From assembly GCA_002403905.1 (NCBI GenBank), contig DHIR01000160.1, positions 23,427-29,760 of the forward strand: a stretch of DNA of 6,334 nucleotides, read 5' to 3'. Made by a program: the position numbers and the translations under genes. Source of the stretch: Mucilaginibacter sp. UBA4741 (GTDB lineage Bacteria; Bacteroidota; Bacteroidia; Sphingobacteriales; Sphingobacteriaceae). Below the pieces are notes generated by a model. It saw only the letters and a program-made list of their open reading frames with translations. It had not been told where the DNA came from and did no database searches. This document shows, one piece after another, positions 1 to 6,334 of the stretch (within the stretch, counting starts at the first letter, position 1; each line of letters opens with the position of its first letter).

Positions 1-3000
1 TTTACTGGAACCCATATTTAAAAACCGGGGTGGATGGTAAAACATCTTTCAACTACTTTAACGCTGATGGACCGGGCACTTATAAAGTAATTGTAGAGGG
101 CATAAATGCCGAAGGCGAGCTAGGCAGGCAAGTGTACCGATATACAGTTGATGAAAGCCAGACCGAGGCTTATGTTGCCCCGCCTATGGCAGCAGGGGAT
201 AATCTATTAAAACAGATCACTGCCCCGCTGGATAGTTTTAACAAACGCCTGCCGGTAGAGAAAGTGTATCTGCATACCGACAAACCTTATTATAATATTG
301 GCGATACCTTATGGTTTAAGAGCTATGTATTAAACGGAACCGATTTTACCCCTTCTAAATTAAGCGGTTTGATGTATGTAGAGTTAGATAATGACACATC
401 TGAAATGGTAAGGCGTATCAGCATACCCATTAAAGAGGGAATGGGCTGGGGGCAGATTCCTTTGTCTAAGGTCATTTTTCATGAGGGCGGCTATACCCTT
501 AGGGCCTATACTAACTGGCTGCAGAATTTTGGACAGGATTATATTTTTAGTCAGCGGTTTTATTTGGGCCAAACTACTGCAGATGCCTGGCTGGTGAAGT
601 CATCGGCTACTGTAAAGCAGGTAGGCGGCAAAGATCAGCTACAGGTCGAATTAAAATTAAATAAGGCTGATAAAATAACATCGCCGGTGGCTTTAAAAAA
701 GGTACAGATTAAACTTTATGACGAATGGCATTACATTTATAAAGAAGATCTGCAAACAGGCATAGACGGGTCCATTAAGTTTAGCAGCGCTTTAAGAGAC
801 ACAATGGAAGGCCGGCAAATACGCGTACAGATCATGAGCCTTGAACAAGGCGATGACCATAAAATATTGCAAGTACCCTTGCTTATTAACCGTAAGCAAA
901 ACATCGATTTGCAGTTTTTGCCCGAAGGCGGCAATCTGGTGGCAGGTTTAAAATCGGTAGTTGGGTTTAAAGCCATTGGCGAAGATGGCAGGGGAACTCC
1001 GGTAGCGGGCAGTATCTATGACGGCAACGGTAATGAGGTTGTTGCTTTCGCTGCTGTCCATAACGGAATGGGTTCGCTGGAGTTTACGCCGAAGGCCGGT
1101 GAGGTTTACATTGCGCGTTTAAGTCAGCCCGTTGATAAGAACTTTAGACTACCTAAAATAAGCCCAACAGGTACAGTAATGCACATTGACAATTTAGAGA
1201 GCAGTGATGACCTGAAGATCTCACTGGCTGGCGTTGCATCGCTGGAGCAGGATAGTGCCTGTTACCTGGTAGGCACCTCAAGAGGTATTGCCTATTATAC
1301 AGGAAAAATAACACCCGATCAGACAAGCATTACAGTTTCCAAAAGTCTTTTCCCGACAGGCGTAACAAGGTTTACTTTATTTAAAGGTAAACGTCCGCTT
1401 AATCAACGGGCTGTGTTTATTGACCATCAAGATCAGCTAAGCATAAAAGTAACGCCAAATAAAACAACCTATGTTAAGCGTGATAGTGTGAGTTTAGAGA
1501 TAGAAGTAAAAGATAAAAACGGCATCCCTATCCAGGGCAATTTTTCATTGGCAGTTACTGATGACTCGCAGGTAAAACCGGATAGCCTAAATAATAATAG
1601 CATGGCAACATCCTTGCTGCTCAATTCTGAACTAAGAGGCCATATTGAATCGCCGGGCTACTACATCAACAGAAAAGGTAAACAAGCCTGGCAAGCACTG
1701 GATAACCTGTTGCTTACGCAAGGCTGGACAGGCTATCAATTCATCGACAGAAAAGACAGGCAACCCGGGCAATCGCTGGATAAACCTATACTTACGCAAG
1801 GAGTGACAGGCTATAAATGGCCCGATGTATTTGCTAAAACAAAAGTGGTTAAAGGGGCAAAAGCGGTAAATGAAATTAAATTTAAACCCGAAAAAGAGTT
1901 AGTTATTACCGGCAAAGTAACCAATGTAGCCAATAAACCGATTAAAGATGCATCTGTGCTGATATCATCACAAAAACCGGCGTTTCTTACAACAGCTAAT
2001 GTAGATACTAATGGGGTATATGTTTTTAAGAACCTGCCACCGATAGATTCGGGCTCATTTTTTATTCAAGCTAATGATGCAAAGGGCAAAAAAATAAAAT
2101 TTGGCGCTGTAAGTGTTGAGCGTTTAAAAACGTTACCCATCCCGGAACGATATAAAGACCCTATACTGCCCTGGTACGTGAATACAGACAGCGCCCAAAT
2201 GAATTATTTAAAAAGAGTGGTAGAAAAGGCAGATGAAGCTAATGTAAAACTAACCGGGCGTGTGTTAAAAGAGGTGAAGATCATCAGTAAAAAAATCATC
2301 AAAAACAGTATGAAGCCATTAGGCCCCGGTGAATCCGACGAGGCATATGATGAGCAGGACATCAAAGAATCGGCAACTACCAGTCTTTATGATTTGCTCG
2401 TTCAAAAAATACCGGGGTTAAGGGTGCTTGGTGCCAATAACATTATTTTTCAGGGCTTAGATCTCACAGTTCCGGTACTTGCGTTTAATGGCATGGCCGT
2501 TGATTTAAGAATAGACGGCGGGCCTGTGTCTATCGGTGTTGATATAGCAAATCCACCGAAGGATGTTACCAATGAGAAGGTAATTATTACCAATATTCTC
2601 CCAGGCAAAGACCGCGATGAATACTCGCCTGTTACGAATGACGTTGTGGAAGCCATGAAAGATATTAAACTACCGGGCATAACAGGCCTTGAAATTATTT
2701 ACAGCAGAAAATACACCAACCGGATTTGCTTTAAGTGCGACCCTTTTGCAGTAGTACAGTTAACAACCGCCAAAGGCATGGGTTGGTATAAACCCAAACC
2801 GGCGGGCGTAGTAAGCTATCGGCCACTGCCGGTATTATACCCACAACAATTTTATAGCCCGCAATACAATGTTGCGCCTTCATCTGTAGTGCAGCCCGAT
2901 TACCGCTCGACCCTTTATTGGGAACCTAACATCACCACAAACCAAAACGGAAAAGCAAACGTTTCTTTCTATACGTCAGACATTAGGGGCGCGTACACCA

Positions 3001-3083
3001 TTAAAATTTCGGGGGTTGATGTAACCGGCGGGATTGGTGATGGTACTTTTAAACTTAACCAAATCAAACATGAAAATCCATAA
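1..3083 (+). CDS. Fused two-unit macroglobulin-like / TonB-plug-like exported protein (5' partial)
   Basis: The frame is open from the left edge (first full codon at base 3), so the true start lies upstream; the GTG at 30 is internal. Codons 3-149 are the C-terminus of one family member (unit A). A linker then leads into a second, nearly complete member (unit B) with no stop and no signal peptide between them. Unit B, by base position, has a MG2-like domain at about 252-569 with EKVYLHTDKPYY and GDTLWFK at 258-320; a PEGG beta segment at 900-1127; FTLF and N.R.VFI at 1368-1424; a further macroglobulin-like strand set at 1434-1565; a duplicated LTQG element at 1665-1820; a carboxypeptidase-regulatory-like domain at about 1899-2099; a plug-like region at about 2262-2777, including IPGL and a CxxC at 2727-2738; and a C-terminal beta segment at 2844-3080. 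I see no beta-barrel and no thioester motif. Family assignment rests on motifs; function is unknown. Export is inferred from unit C. The full protein could be roughly twice the 915 aa of unit C. Confidence 0.93.
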   Translation, partial: YWNPYLKTGVDGKTSFNYFNADGPGTYKVIVEGINAEGELGRQVYRYTVDESQTEAYVAPPMAAGDNLLKQITAPLDSFNKRLPVEKVYLHTDKPYYNIGDTLWFKSYVLNGTDFTPSKLSGLMYVELDNDTSEMVRRISIPIKEGMGWGQIPLSKVIFHEGGYTLRAYTNWLQNFGQDYIFSQRFYLGQTTADAWLVKSSATVKQVGGKDQLQVELKLNKADKITSPVALKKVQIKLYDEWHYIYKEDLQTGIDGSIKFSSALRDTMEGRQIRVQIMSLEQGDDHKILQVPLLINRKQNIDLQFLPEGGNLVAGLKSVVGFKAIGEDGRGTPVAGSIYDGNGNEVVAFAAVHNGMGSLEFTPKAGEVYIARLSQPVDKNFRLPKISPTGTVMHIDNLESSDDLKISLAGVASLEQDSACYLVGTSRGIAYYTGKITPDQTSITVSKSLFPTGVTRFTLFKGKRPLNQRAVFIDHQDQLSIKVTPNKTTYVKRDSVSLEIEVKDKNGIPIQGNFSLAVTDDSQVKPDSLNNNSMATSLLLNSELRGHIESPGYYINRKGKQAWQALDNLLLTQGWTGYQFIDRKDRQPGQSLDKPILTQGVTGYKWPDVFAKTKVVKGAKAVNEIKFKPEKELVITGKVTNVANKPIKDASVLISSQKPAFLTTANVDTNGVYVFKNLPPIDSGSFFIQANDAKGKKIKFGAVSVERLKTLPIPERYKDPILPWYVNTDSAQMNYLKRVVEKADEANVKLTGRVLKEVKIISKKIIKNSMKPLGPGESDEAYDEQDIKESATTSLYDLLVQKIPGLRVLGANNIIFQGLDLTVPVLAFNGMAVDLRIDGGPVSIGVDIANPPKDVTNEKVIITNILPGKDRDEYSPVTNDVVEAMKDIKLPGITGLEIIYSRKYTNRICFKCDPFAVVQLTTAKGMGWYKPKPAGVVSYRPLPVLYPQQFYSPQYNVAPSSVVQPDYRSTLYWEPNITTNQNGKANVSFYTSDIRGAYTIKISGVDVTGGIGDGTFKLNQIKHENP
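3..149 (+). repeat. C-terminal segment of unit A, paralogous to 5665-5811
   Basis: These 49 codons align without gaps to the last 49 codons before the terminal Glu and stop of unit C (5665-5811). By eye 31 of 49 residues are identical, including YWNP, EGINA and RQVYRY. The first 13 bases of the window (TTTACTGGAACCC) also occur at 5663-5675. In unit C the protein ends one codon after this block; here translation continues into the linker. This identifies the left edge of the window as the tail of a further upstream family member. Confidence 0.9.
150..257 (+). other. Fusion linker and mature N-terminal lead-in joining units A and B
   Basis: Bases 150-191 encode an acidic then proline-containing linker (DESQTEAYVAPPMA) where a stop, a leader and a signal peptide would be expected. 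Bases 189-257 then align approximately with residues 27-47 of unit C, the first part of the mature protein before EKVYLH (22 residues here, 21 in unit C). The replacement therefore removes the stop, spacer and signal peptide but keeps the mature lead-in. No hydrophobic stretch is present, so unit B cannot be exported on its own and depends on the signal peptide of unit A. Confidence 0.8.
1665..1820 (+). repeat. 78-base in-frame tandem duplication, two copies
   Basis: Copy 1 is at 1665-1742 and copy 2 at 1743-1820, each exactly 26 codons. Aligned without gaps, 58 of 78 bases and 14 of 26 residues match. Shared positions include the I.RK start, LD, LTQG and TGY. Unit C has a single equivalent (around residues 523-545, LDVLMLTQGYRRFTW). 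The sequence after copy 2 (KWPDVF) resembles unit C's FTWKNI better than the sequence after copy 1 does, so copy 2 probably keeps the ancestral downstream join. Divergence between the copies suggests an old duplication. Confidence 0.85.
3070..3083 (+). other. 14-base overlap of fused A-B gene and unit C
   Basis: The unit C start codon lies inside the last codons of the upstream gene, in a different frame; the upstream stop TAA is at 3081-3083. No Shine-Dalgarno sequence precedes the start; the upstream bases are A-rich (AACCAAATCAAAC). Overlap of this kind fits translational coupling, but that is inference. Confidence 0.75.
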
Positions 3084-3525
3084 CAGCCTCCGCCTAACAT
3101 TAGGATTATTTTACGCCTTACTATTGTTATTGGCCTTTACCCCAAAGGCTGACGACCCGATAGACAAGCTGGTTACCAGCCTGCAGCAATATTTTTATAA
3201 CCATCCGCAGGAAAAAGTGTACCTTCACACCGATAAGCCATACTATCTAGTTGGCGATACGGTATGGTTCAAAGCCTATGTTACCATTGGCTATAAGCAC
3301 CAGCTATCGGCGCTAAGCGGGGCGTTATATGTCGACCTGATCAACGAGGGCGACTCTGTTGCTAAAGAGTTAAAACTGCCCATAATATCGGGCATGGCAG
3401 TAGGTAGTTTTGTTTTGGATAACGATGTTATGCGCGAGGGCAATTATCGCATACGGACCTATACCCAATGGATGCGAAACGCTGGCCCCGAGTATTTTTA
3501 CGACCGTACGTTTACCATCGGCAAC
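3070..3525 (+). repeat. Paralogous 5' block shared by units C and D
   Basis: The first 152 codons of unit C correspond to the visible part of unit D at 5878-6334. Similarity is clear at DNA level as well: TATGTCGACCTGAT occurs in both (near 3328 and 6136), and the signal-peptide codons are similar. The distance between the two starts is 2808 bases, which gives the repeat period of the array at this point. Such direct repeats could support recombination between units. Confidence 0.8.
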
Positions 3526-5817
3526 TCCATTATCAACAACGTATTTGCTAAGATTGACTATATATATACCAAAAGCGGCAGCCAGACAAAAGTAAAAGCA
3601 GTAATAAAATATACCGATGAGAAGGGCATTGCATACTCCGGCAAAAATGTAAGTTATCAGCTTAAAGATGGCTATAAGATAATTAACGCTAGTGGCGCAA
3701 AAACAAACGCGCAGGGCGAGATCACCGTTAACCTGCCAAATTCAAAATCGGGCGAATTGAGCGGTTCGTACATCTTAACCAAGTTAAGCCTTAGCGCCAG
3801 CGAAACCGTTGCCAAAACATTCCCCATTAAAACAGCGTCACTACAAACCGATGTTCAGTTTTTCCCGGAAGGTGGCAGTTTGGTTAATGGTGTAAAAAGC
3901 AAAGTTGCTTTTAAAGCTACGGGTACAAATGGCTTAGGGGTTGCCGTAAGCGGCAATATTGTCGATGATCAAAACAAAGAAATTGCCCAGCTGGAACCTA
4001 AACATTTAGGCATGGGCTATTTTTATATAACACCCCAGGCTGGCCAAACCTACAGCGCCAAAGTAACCTATCCGGATGGTTCTGTAAATACCGTAAAACT
4101 GCCCGATGCGGTTAATGATGGTTACGCTTTGTCGGTTTACAGTACGCCTAAAAATGATTCGGTATTAGTGAGGATAAATGCCGCGCCGGGTAGTTTAAAC
4201 CAAGGCGGTATGTTGAGCCTTATCGGGCAGTCGGGTGGTAAAGTTTATTTCTCGGCCAATGTGCCTGTTAGTAAAGGGATGACCGCTATATATTTACCTA
4301 TACGCGAGGTTCCTTCGGGCATATTGCAGTTTACTTTGTTTTCTTCAAACGGCGATCCACTAAATGAACGTATTGTATTTATCCAAAATAAAGACAACAT
4401 CGACTTAAAAATTAACAGCGCCAAACAAGTGTATGGCCGCCGCGAAAAAGTTGACTTGGGTATTGATGCAAAAAATGGTATGGGCAGGCCTGTTGGCGGT
4501 AATTTCTCCATATCAGTAGTAAGCGAAACAGCCGTACCGTCTGATGAGACTAATGAAAATACCATCTTCTCGCAACTACTTCTAAGTTCTGACATTAAAG
4601 GTTATATAGAAAAACCCAACTACTATTTTTATAATCCTAATACTGAAACCCGTTCAAACCTTGATGTTTTAATGCTTACGCAGGGCTACCGGCGCTTTAC
4701 CTGGAAAAACATATTAACAGGTAATATTGCTACACCAACTTATAAGGCAGAGAAATTAGTGAATGCGGTAACGGGCAGGGTAACTACCATAAACCATAAA
4801 CCCGTACCCGGCGCAAAAGTGATACTGATAAACAACAAACTACAGTTTGTGCTGGATACCGTCACCGATAATGATGGCCGGTTTAAGTTTAGCAACTTGC
4901 TGATAACTGATGGCATTGATTTTACCATACAAGGCACCACACCCAAAGGCGGCAAACGGGTTACTACCGAGGTTGATCAGATAACCAAAACACCTTTAAC
5001 ACCAAACAACAACTTAGGCGATGTAAATGCAGATATCCCCACATTGATCAAAACATCAGTTGAAAACAACATAAAGCAAGATCAGGAGCTGGCTAAATAT
5101 GGTTTCGAAACCCGTGCGCATCAACTAAGAGAAGTGCAGATAAGGGCCGCGCGCGCAAAATACGGCGCAGGTAATATTAATGAAAGTCAGGCCGATGAAG
5201 TGTTTAGGCCCGATAGCCGTATGCCTTGCACAACGCTAATGGAGTGTTTAAACGAAATGTATAAAAGCCGCATCAGGTTTGATCAGGTAAACAGCGATGA
5301 TTGCGGCCCGCTTTGGGTGCCGTTTTTTAACAGAACGCGGTATACCGTTATGATAGACCGTATGCTGATACAACCCTGCGAATATCAATCTATACTTTTA
5401 GGCAGCCCGCTTGATATTGATAAAATTTATACATCGCATGAAAGCCCTGCTATAACTGCTAAACTGTTAGGCGGCTTAAATATGCAAAGGGCCGGTGGCG
5501 GGGCGGTGATAGCCATATTTACCAAAAGCGGCAATTTCCGCAGGAGGGAAGACCCGTCTATTGTGTATTATGCGCCTAAAGGGTATGATTATGTTAAAGA
5601 ATTTTATTCGCCTAAATATGTTGGGGAATCTGGTTCAAAAGTAGCCGATCTGCGGAGTACAATTTACTGGAACCCCAGGGTACTAACCGGGCCAACCGGC
5701 AAAACTAAAGTAAGTTATTTTAACAGCGACCAAACCGGCACCTACCGGGTGACGATTGAAGGAATTAACGCCGATGGTGCATTAGCCAGGCAAGTTTACA
5801 GATATAAAGTAGAATGA
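3070..5817 (+). CDS. Exported MG2-domain / TonB-plug-like protein, complete (unit C)
   Basis: This is the one complete member, 915 aa. I chose the ATG at 3070 over the in-frame ATG at 3034 for three reasons: it puts a signal peptide (basic start, hydrophobic core at residues 11-23) at the very N-terminus, it aligns codon for codon with the start of unit D, and the codons before it lie inside the previous gene. No lipobox is present, so Sec/SPI export with cleavage near residues 24-28 is likely. Domains by residue: MG2-like 46-150 (EKVYLHTDKPYY at 48-59, GDTVWFK at 62-68); beta-sandwich 155-255; PEGG segment 262-330; FTLF and N.R.VFI at 421-438; macroglobulin-like 445-485; LTQGY at 536-540; carboxypeptidase-regulatory-like 565-632; degenerate plug-like 685-817 with cysteines 720, 726, 745 and 770; C-terminal segment 828-915 with FYSPKY, YWNP and IEGINADG. 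It overlaps the upstream gene by 14 bases, so co-expression is likely. The biological role is not known to me. Confidence 0.95.
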   Translation: MKIHNSLRLTLGLFYALLLLLAFTPKADDPIDKLVTSLQQYFYNHPQEKVYLHTDKPYYLVGDTVWFKAYVTIGYKHQLSALSGALYVDLINEGDSVAKELKLPIISGMAVGSFVLDNDVMREGNYRIRTYTQWMRNAGPEYFYDRTFTIGNSIINNVFAKIDYIYTKSGSQTKVKAVIKYTDEKGIAYSGKNVSYQLKDGYKIINASGAKTNAQGEITVNLPNSKSGELSGSYILTKLSLSASETVAKTFPIKTASLQTDVQFFPEGGSLVNGVKSKVAFKATGTNGLGVAVSGNIVDDQNKEIAQLEPKHLGMGYFYITPQAGQTYSAKVTYPDGSVNTVKLPDAVNDGYALSVYSTPKNDSVLVRINAAPGSLNQGGMLSLIGQSGGKVYFSANVPVSKGMTAIYLPIREVPSGILQFTLFSSNGDPLNERIVFIQNKDNIDLKINSAKQVYGRREKVDLGIDAKNGMGRPVGGNFSISVVSETAVPSDETNENTIFSQLLLSSDIKGYIEKPNYYFYNPNTETRSNLDVLMLTQGYRRFTWKNILTGNIATPTYKAEKLVNAVTGRVTTINHKPVPGAKVILINNKLQFVLDTVTDNDGRFKFSNLLITDGIDFTIQGTTPKGGKRVTTEVDQITKTPLTPNNNLGDVNADIPTLIKTSVENNIKQDQELAKYGFETRAHQLREVQIRAARAKYGAGNINESQADEVFRPDSRMPCTTLMECLNEMYKSRIRFDQVNSDDCGPLWVPFFNRTRYTVMIDRMLIQPCEYQSILLGSPLDIDKIYTSHESPAITAKLLGGLNMQRAGGGAVIAIFTKSGNFRRREDPSIVYYAPKGYDYVKEFYSPKYVGESGSKVADLRSTIYWNPRVLTGPTGKTKVSYFNSDQTGTYRVTIEGINADGALARQVYRYKVE

Positions 5818-5877
5818 TACGACAACATATAAACACCACTTTTTAAACCGTCTTTTTATTTTTTAAACCTAAACCTC
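5818..5877 (+). other. AT-rich spacer between units C and D
   Basis: This 60-base spacer is the only non-coding stretch of the window. It is rich in T and A runs and contains TTTTAAACC twice (5841-5849 and 5861-5869). The second copy continues as TTTTAAACCTAA just before the unit D start and resembles TTTTAAACTTAA at 3047-3058 before the unit C start. I see no hairpin followed by a T run, no Bacteroidota-type TAnnTTTG promoter element and no Shine-Dalgarno site. It is probably an operon-internal leader. Confidence 0.5.
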
Positions 5878-6334
5878 ATGAAAATAAAAAACAACCTCAT
5901 CACCAAGCTCGGGCTATTTTGTTCGATGCTATTGCTATTGGCGTTTATCCCGAGGGATGAAGACCCATTAGCCAAGATAGTTGCGTCCTTGCAACGCTGG
6001 ACAGATACCATCCCGCAGGAAAAGGTTTACCTGCATATGGATAAGCCTTACTATGCGCTTGGCGATACCATTTGGTTTAAAGGATATGTGACGATTGGCA
6101 GCCGGCATCAATTGTCGGCGCTGAGCGGAGCGTTGTATGTCGACCTGATATCAGAAAAAGACTCTGTTTTACAATCGTTAAAGCTGCCAATTACCTCGGG
6201 CATGGTAGTGGGTGATTTTATTTTGGGCGATCATTTTAAAGAAGGCAGCTACCGCATGCGATCATACACACAATGGATGCGCAATTCCGGGGAGGATTAT
6301 TTTTTCGACCGGACTTTTACGGTTGGTAACATAG
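5878..6334 (+). CDS. Exported MG2-domain family protein, 3' partial (unit D)
   Basis: The first 152 codons of another family member are visible before the window ends. The ATG at 5878 is supported by a signal peptide (lysines at residues 2, 4 and 10; hydrophobic core 11-23) and by collinearity with unit C: the MG2 signature EKVYLHMDKPYY begins at residue 48 in both, with no indel before it. By eye about two-thirds of the residues match unit C, rising to about 70% in the MG2-like domain, with one single-residue gap near residue 120. The block HQLSALSGALYVDLI is identical in both. A cysteine at residue 15 lies in the middle of the hydrophobic core and does not form a lipobox. By homology the full gene should be about 900 codons with the same domains, but only the signal peptide and the MG2-like domain can be seen. 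Confidence 0.93.
   Translation, partial: MKIKNNLITKLGLFCSMLLLLAFIPRDEDPLAKIVASLQRWTDTIPQEKVYLHMDKPYYALGDTIWFKGYVTIGSRHQLSALSGALYVDLISEKDSVLQSLKLPITSGMVVGDFILGDHFKEGSYRMRSYTQWMRNSGEDYFFDRTFTVGNI

Noticed and set aside
30..32. GTG as the start of the first gene
   Set aside because: The frame is open upstream to the window edge and the upstream codons encode YWNP, which matches the family tail, so the GTG is internal.
384..976. Minus-strand open frames at 384-572 and 737-976
   Set aside because: Both are antisense within unit B, short, and without family features or a plausible start context.
2450..2680. Minus-strand open frame of 76 codons
   Set aside because: It is antisense to the plug-like region of unit B, with no supporting feature.
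3034..3036. ATG as the start of unit C
   Set aside because: It would add 12 residues before the signal peptide, lies well inside the upstream gene, and has no equivalent in unit D, whose start aligns with the ATG at 3070.
3410..3595. Plus-strand open frame of 61 codons in another frame
   Set aside because: It lies inside the MG2-like domain of unit C, whose frame is conserved in unit D; the alternative frame has no support.
4245..4595. Minus-strand open frame of 116 codons
   Set aside because: It lies fully antisense to the conserved middle of unit C and has no recognisable domain; it reads as a shadow of the coding strand.
4740..4955. Minus-strand open frame of 71 codons
   Set aside because: It is antisense to the carboxypeptidase-regulatory-like domain of unit C and has no independent evidence.
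5377..5388. Cys-Glu-Tyr-Gln as a possible macroglobulin thioester site
   Set aside because: The thioester motif needs Cys-x-Glu-Gln with adjacent Glu and Gln; here the order and spacing differ and the site lies in the plug-like region.
5818..5877. Terminator or promoter between units C and D
   Set aside because: There is no inverted repeat before the T runs, and no TTTG / TAnnTTTG pair typical of Bacteroidota promoters.
5920..5922. Cysteine 15 of unit D as a lipoprotein lipobox
   Set aside because: It lies in the middle of the hydrophobic core, is preceded by GLF and not a lipobox sequence, and is a Tyr in unit C.

Overview
The window looks like chromosomal DNA of a Bacteroidota bacterium, most plausibly a Sphingobacteriaceae-type genus such as Mucilaginibacter or Pedobacter. 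This is inferred from three things: the protein family (macroglobulin-like, carboxypeptidase-regulatory-like and TonB-plug-like domains in one exported protein), the absence of Shine-Dalgarno sites in front of starts, and AT-rich leaders. The genus is a guess.

Almost every base is coding, all on the + strand, and all of it belongs to one paralogous family arranged head to tail. I call the units A to D. Bases 1-149 are the last 49 codons of unit A. Unit A has no stop codon; its frame runs through a short linker (about 150-191) into unit B, which fills the rest of a frame ending at 3083. Unit C is a complete gene at 3070-5817 (915 aa, with signal peptide), overlapping the A-B gene by 14 bases. 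After a 60-base spacer, unit D starts at 5878 and is cut by the window end. C and D are about two-thirds identical over the 152 codons visible in D.

Each full unit has the same plan. It begins with a signal peptide (missing in B because of the fusion) and a MG2-like domain with the signature EKVYLHxDKPYYxxGDTxWFK. Further beta-sandwich segments follow (PEGG...F.A.G..G and FTLF...N.R.VFI), then a conserved LTQG element and a carboxypeptidase-regulatory-like domain. The unit ends with a degenerate TonB-receptor plug-like region and a segment of the form R.T.YW.P....G....F....G.Y....G. There is no TonB-dependent beta-barrel and no macroglobulin thioester motif. The proteins are predicted to be exported to the periplasm or outer membrane, but their substrate and job are unknown. 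Close packing on one strand suggests co-transcription.

The most notable points are the in-frame A-B fusion, a 78-base tandem duplication inside unit B that keeps the frame and is absent from C, the array of at least four units, and the B/C overlap, where the end of B reads through what looks like an old leader sequence. No RNA genes, insertion sequences, CRISPR arrays, convincing promoters or terminators were seen.
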